A stretch of DNA of 64,000 bases from Chytridium lagenaria. Its lineage: Eukaryota > Chytridiomycota > Chytridiomycetes > Chytridiales > Chytridiaceae. The DNA lies in contig JAHLKC010000002.1 in the NCBI GenBank assembly GCA_025449115.1, forward strand, positions 496,001 to 560,000. Reading direction: 5' to 3'. Position numbers and translations under genes: made by a program. A model generated the notes under the pieces. It had not been told where the DNA came from and did no database searches. It worked only from the letters and a program-made list of their open reading frames with translations. Every line of letters begins with the position of its first letter. Position 1 is the stretch's first letter. Shown here piece after piece: positions 62,301 to 64,000 of this stretch.

Positions 62301-64000
62301 AAGAATATTGCTAATTCGCTTAATTACTGTTTTTTGGGCAATCCGGGATGCGGGAAAACGACAGTCGCGAGGCTCTTTGGCGAGATTCTCAAAGACGCCA
62401 AGTTTCGGTCCGAAGATAAATTCATAGAGTGTAATGCACAGGATTTGAAGGAGGAAGGTCTCTTTCAATTTAAAAATAAGATCCAGAATGCTCAAGGTAT
62501 AAGCTCCTACTATTTTCTTTTGTCTAATCTACTTACTTAGTCATATTTATCGACGAAGCCTATCTGCTTTCCCCTAAAGATGATTTTAAAGGCAAGCCAA
62601 TTGTCGCTGAGCTTCTTACGGCCTCTGAAAACCTGAGAGATTCAGTGTCCTTCATTCTTGCCGGTTATGAAGACGATATTCATCAGAAGCTCTACTCGTA
62701 TAATGATGGATTACGCAGCCGTTTCGCGGAGATTATCTTTGAAGACTTTGATCACCAAGACCTGATGTCAGTGTGGAGGGGCTTGTTGAAAGAGAAGGAA
62801 TGGACTGAAGCTAACGACAGCATTGGAAAGCTGGTTGTCGGAAGGCTTACTAAGATGGCCGGCCGAAAAGGCTTTGGAAATGCCCGTGCTGTCCGCAAGG
62901 CATTTGAAAATGCTACCATGAGAGCGATGGCGCGTGACAACTTTGATGGTGACTTGATCTTACGCATTGAAGATATCATGGGTGATCCGCCGAGCAAGAA
63001 CGCGAAGCTCCATTCAGTCCTTGCTGAATTTGATCAGCGTATTGGCTGGGAACCTATTAAGAAGGCCGTGCGCAGTTTTGTCGCTCTTTGCGATAACAAC
63101 TATGAACGTGAACTTCAAGGTATTAGTCCAGTGCCTGTTGTTCTCAATAGGCTCTTCATTGGGTCACCTGGTACCGGTAAAACAACATGCGGCGAGCTAT
63201 ATGGCAAACTGCTCAAGCAGTTAAGCTTTCTTTCTAAAGGAGATGTCGTTAAGAAAACAGCTTCAGACTTTGTTGGTTCACACGTTGGAGAGTCACAATG
63301 TAAGACGAATTCGATCATTGAGCAAGCGCGAGGAAAAGGTATTGTCATCTTAAAAATTACTTAAACCAAAAATTTGGTGAACTAATGCTATTTTTATTCC
63401 CTTTTTTTTGTTATATATAGTTTTGATGATTGATGAGGCCTACGCTTTGGACGATAATTTTTACGGAAAACAAGTCTTGGATGTCATTGTGGAAAAAATT
63501 CAAGGTTCTCCATATGACGATATCGCAGTGGTTATGTTGGGGTACAAGGAGAATATACTAAAAATGTTACGAGATCAGGTAACTCTATTATTTGTTTGTC
63601 TATGGTGAATCATGCTTATCTGTAAAATATTTTGTAGAATCCGGGTCTCACTCGACGTTTCGCCCCTGACCAAGCTTTCGAATTTGAAGATTACAAAGAC
63701 ATAGAGCTTTTGCAGATCTTCCAGTACAATTGCGAGAAAGAAAACGTCTTTGCGCCACAGCATGTTTGCTTGAGGGCAATCGAAATGCTTTCGAATCAAC
63801 GCCGAATGCCCAACTTTGGTAACGCTGGTGCAGTTGAAACTCTCTTACGCAATGCTATTGCAAGAGCTTCAACTCGTATAAAGCCTGGTGATCAGATAGA
63901 ATTGATTCCCGAAGATTTGGGGGCCAATGTTGAGGGAACAGACGGGAAGTCCGCTGACCCTTATTTGCCTTTGCGCAAAATGTATAGAGTGGAGGAGATT
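53347..64000 (+). CDS. ZNFX1: ZNFX1-like SF1 helicase with zinc modules and CbxX-type AAA+ domains (partial)
   Basis: ZNFX1 and its fission-yeast relative Hrr1 are RNA helicases of small-RNA or antiviral pathways. This gene starts at 53347 (MDQGGRGRGRGGRGRG) with an RGG-rich RNA-binding tail, then a helical domain (53690-54630), a Cys-containing block (CGVCADKTKRALRGPPGDH), and the helicase core: GPPGTGKSY (Walker A, after an intron), PILVLSYKNHAIDEFL, FAIVVEEASEVFEPLLFACI (Walker B as VEEAS), MIGDHLQLKP, RLSTVDRFQGDECDIVIIS and LLSRARIGLYIIGN. A C3H zinc block interrupts the core (56274-57020). NFX1-type and CGH-type modules follow (58999-60760), then a helical spacer, then two AAA+ domains (62230-63950). 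Many one-base indels occur. The gene runs off the window, so the length is unknown but exceeds 3,000 residues. Confidence 0.88.
55502..55546 (+). other. Likely GC-AG intron, 45 bases, before Walker A
   Basis: The sequence AAG|GCAAGT starts it, a CTAACT branch-like box lies 10-15 bases before the final TTCAG, and removal joins CTQ to GPPGTGKSY, the exact family arrangement. It is in frame and free of stops, so retention would add 15 residues before the P-loop. Confidence 0.7.
56274..57020 (+). other. C3H (WRC/zf-C3Hc3H-like) zinc motifs inside the helicase core
   Basis: Four clear motifs of the form C-x8-13-C-x10-C-x2-H: 56274-56360, 56625-56696, 56709-56786 and 56946-57020. The last (C-x9-C-x10-C-x2-H) and third (C-x10-C-x10-C-x2-H) match the spacing of plant WRC and metazoan KANL2/INO80-type C3H fingers. 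Other Cys/His groups lie between them. The block sits between helicase motifs Ia and II. Confidence 0.7.
58999..60760 (+). other. NFX1-type finger and array of CGH modules
   Basis: First an NFX1-like finger, CGETLPCSHPCGRRCHW, near 59065-59115. Then about twelve short modules of the form C-x-H-x5-C, each 20-60 residues apart, for example LPCTHVVHMPC, PPCGHTLEMPC, RKCGHKSTISC, NPICGHSLSLTC, RACGHHKEVFC, SPICGHYTKVPC, SSCNHVFKMKC and LPCGHVINSDC. ZNFX1 proteins carry the same kind of array behind the helicase. Confidence 0.8.
62230..62990 (+). other. AAA+ domain 1, CbxX/CfxQ type
   Basis: Walker A FLGNPGCGKTTVARLFGEIL, then after an intron Walker B VIFIDEAYLLSP, sensor region SFILAGYEDDI, and an arginine-finger segment NDGLRSRFAEIIFEDF, followed by a helical lid with GRKGFGNARAVRKAFENA. 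This is the layout of CbxX/CfxQ (red-type Rubisco activase) AAA+ ATPases, which remodel partner proteins as hexamers. Confidence 0.85.
63000..63950 (+). other. AAA+ domain 2, CbxX/CfxQ type
   Basis: Walker A FIGSPGTGKTTCGELYGKLL, Walker B VLMIDEAYALDD after an intron at about 63340-63420, VVMLGYKENI, arginine finger NPGLTRRFAPDQAFEFEDY, and the lid RMPNFGNAGAVETLLRNAIA. The sequence after it (LPLRKMYRVEEI) may lead into a third domain outside the window. Confidence 0.85.

Overview
The window is nuclear DNA of a fungus. Genes lie on both strands, most are split by short GT-AG introns (about 45-110 bases, several with a CTAAC branch site), and intergenic DNA is AT-rich. The protein set is eukaryotic housekeeping with fungal-type members: a CDC25-like Ras exchange factor, the condensin subunit Ycs4/Cnd1, Sec53-type phosphomannomutase, Ubc4, and a cystathionine-type PLP enzyme of the YHR112C kind. 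A pericentrin-type PACT protein, a ZGPAT-like G-patch protein, CSN5 and a ZNFX1-like helicase favour an early-diverging lineage (chytrid or mucoromycote-like) over a yeast. That placement is inference.

Layout. 0.6-2.6 kb: SRRM1-type splicing factor (minus), divergent from a DNAJB6-like chaperone (3.0-4.2 kb, plus). 5.4-9.8 kb: SH3-WW-WW-WW-RasGEF (plus). 10.6-14.7 kb (minus): a conserved family that also has prokaryotic members, phosphomannomutase, and Ubc4 with two microexons. 16.0-17.8 kb: unrecognised acidic protein. 18.1-26.6 kb: tandem duplication of a von Willebrand A-domain gene; the second copy is riddled with one-base indels. 26.8-31.7 kb: epoxide hydrolase, glycerophosphodiester phosphodiesterase and the PLP enzyme. 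31.9-34.8 kb: two unrecognised proteins. 35.5-38.4 kb: ZGPAT-like and CSN5, head to head 77 bases apart. 38.4-43.4 kb: PACT-domain coiled-coil protein. 44.2-48.9 kb: condensin subunit. 49.2-52.8 kb: SH3-DH-PH RhoGEF. 53.3 kb to the window end: a very large ZNFX1-like protein, still open at the edge.

The most striking item is the last gene. It joins an RGG-rich N-terminus, a UPF1/ZNFX1-type SF1 helicase, a block of C3H zinc motifs inserted inside the helicase core, an NFX1-type finger followed by about twelve C-G-H-x5-C modules, and at least two CbxX/CfxQ-type AAA+ ATPase domains. A degenerate copy of one zinc module lies just upstream of its start.

Reading caution: almost every conserved gene carries one or more single-base indels, often in homopolymers, while the protein stays conserved on both sides. 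I read these as assembly errors rather than pseudogenes. CDS spans below therefore run from first to last supported exon and cross introns and apparent frameshifts; exon ends are given only where I could place them.
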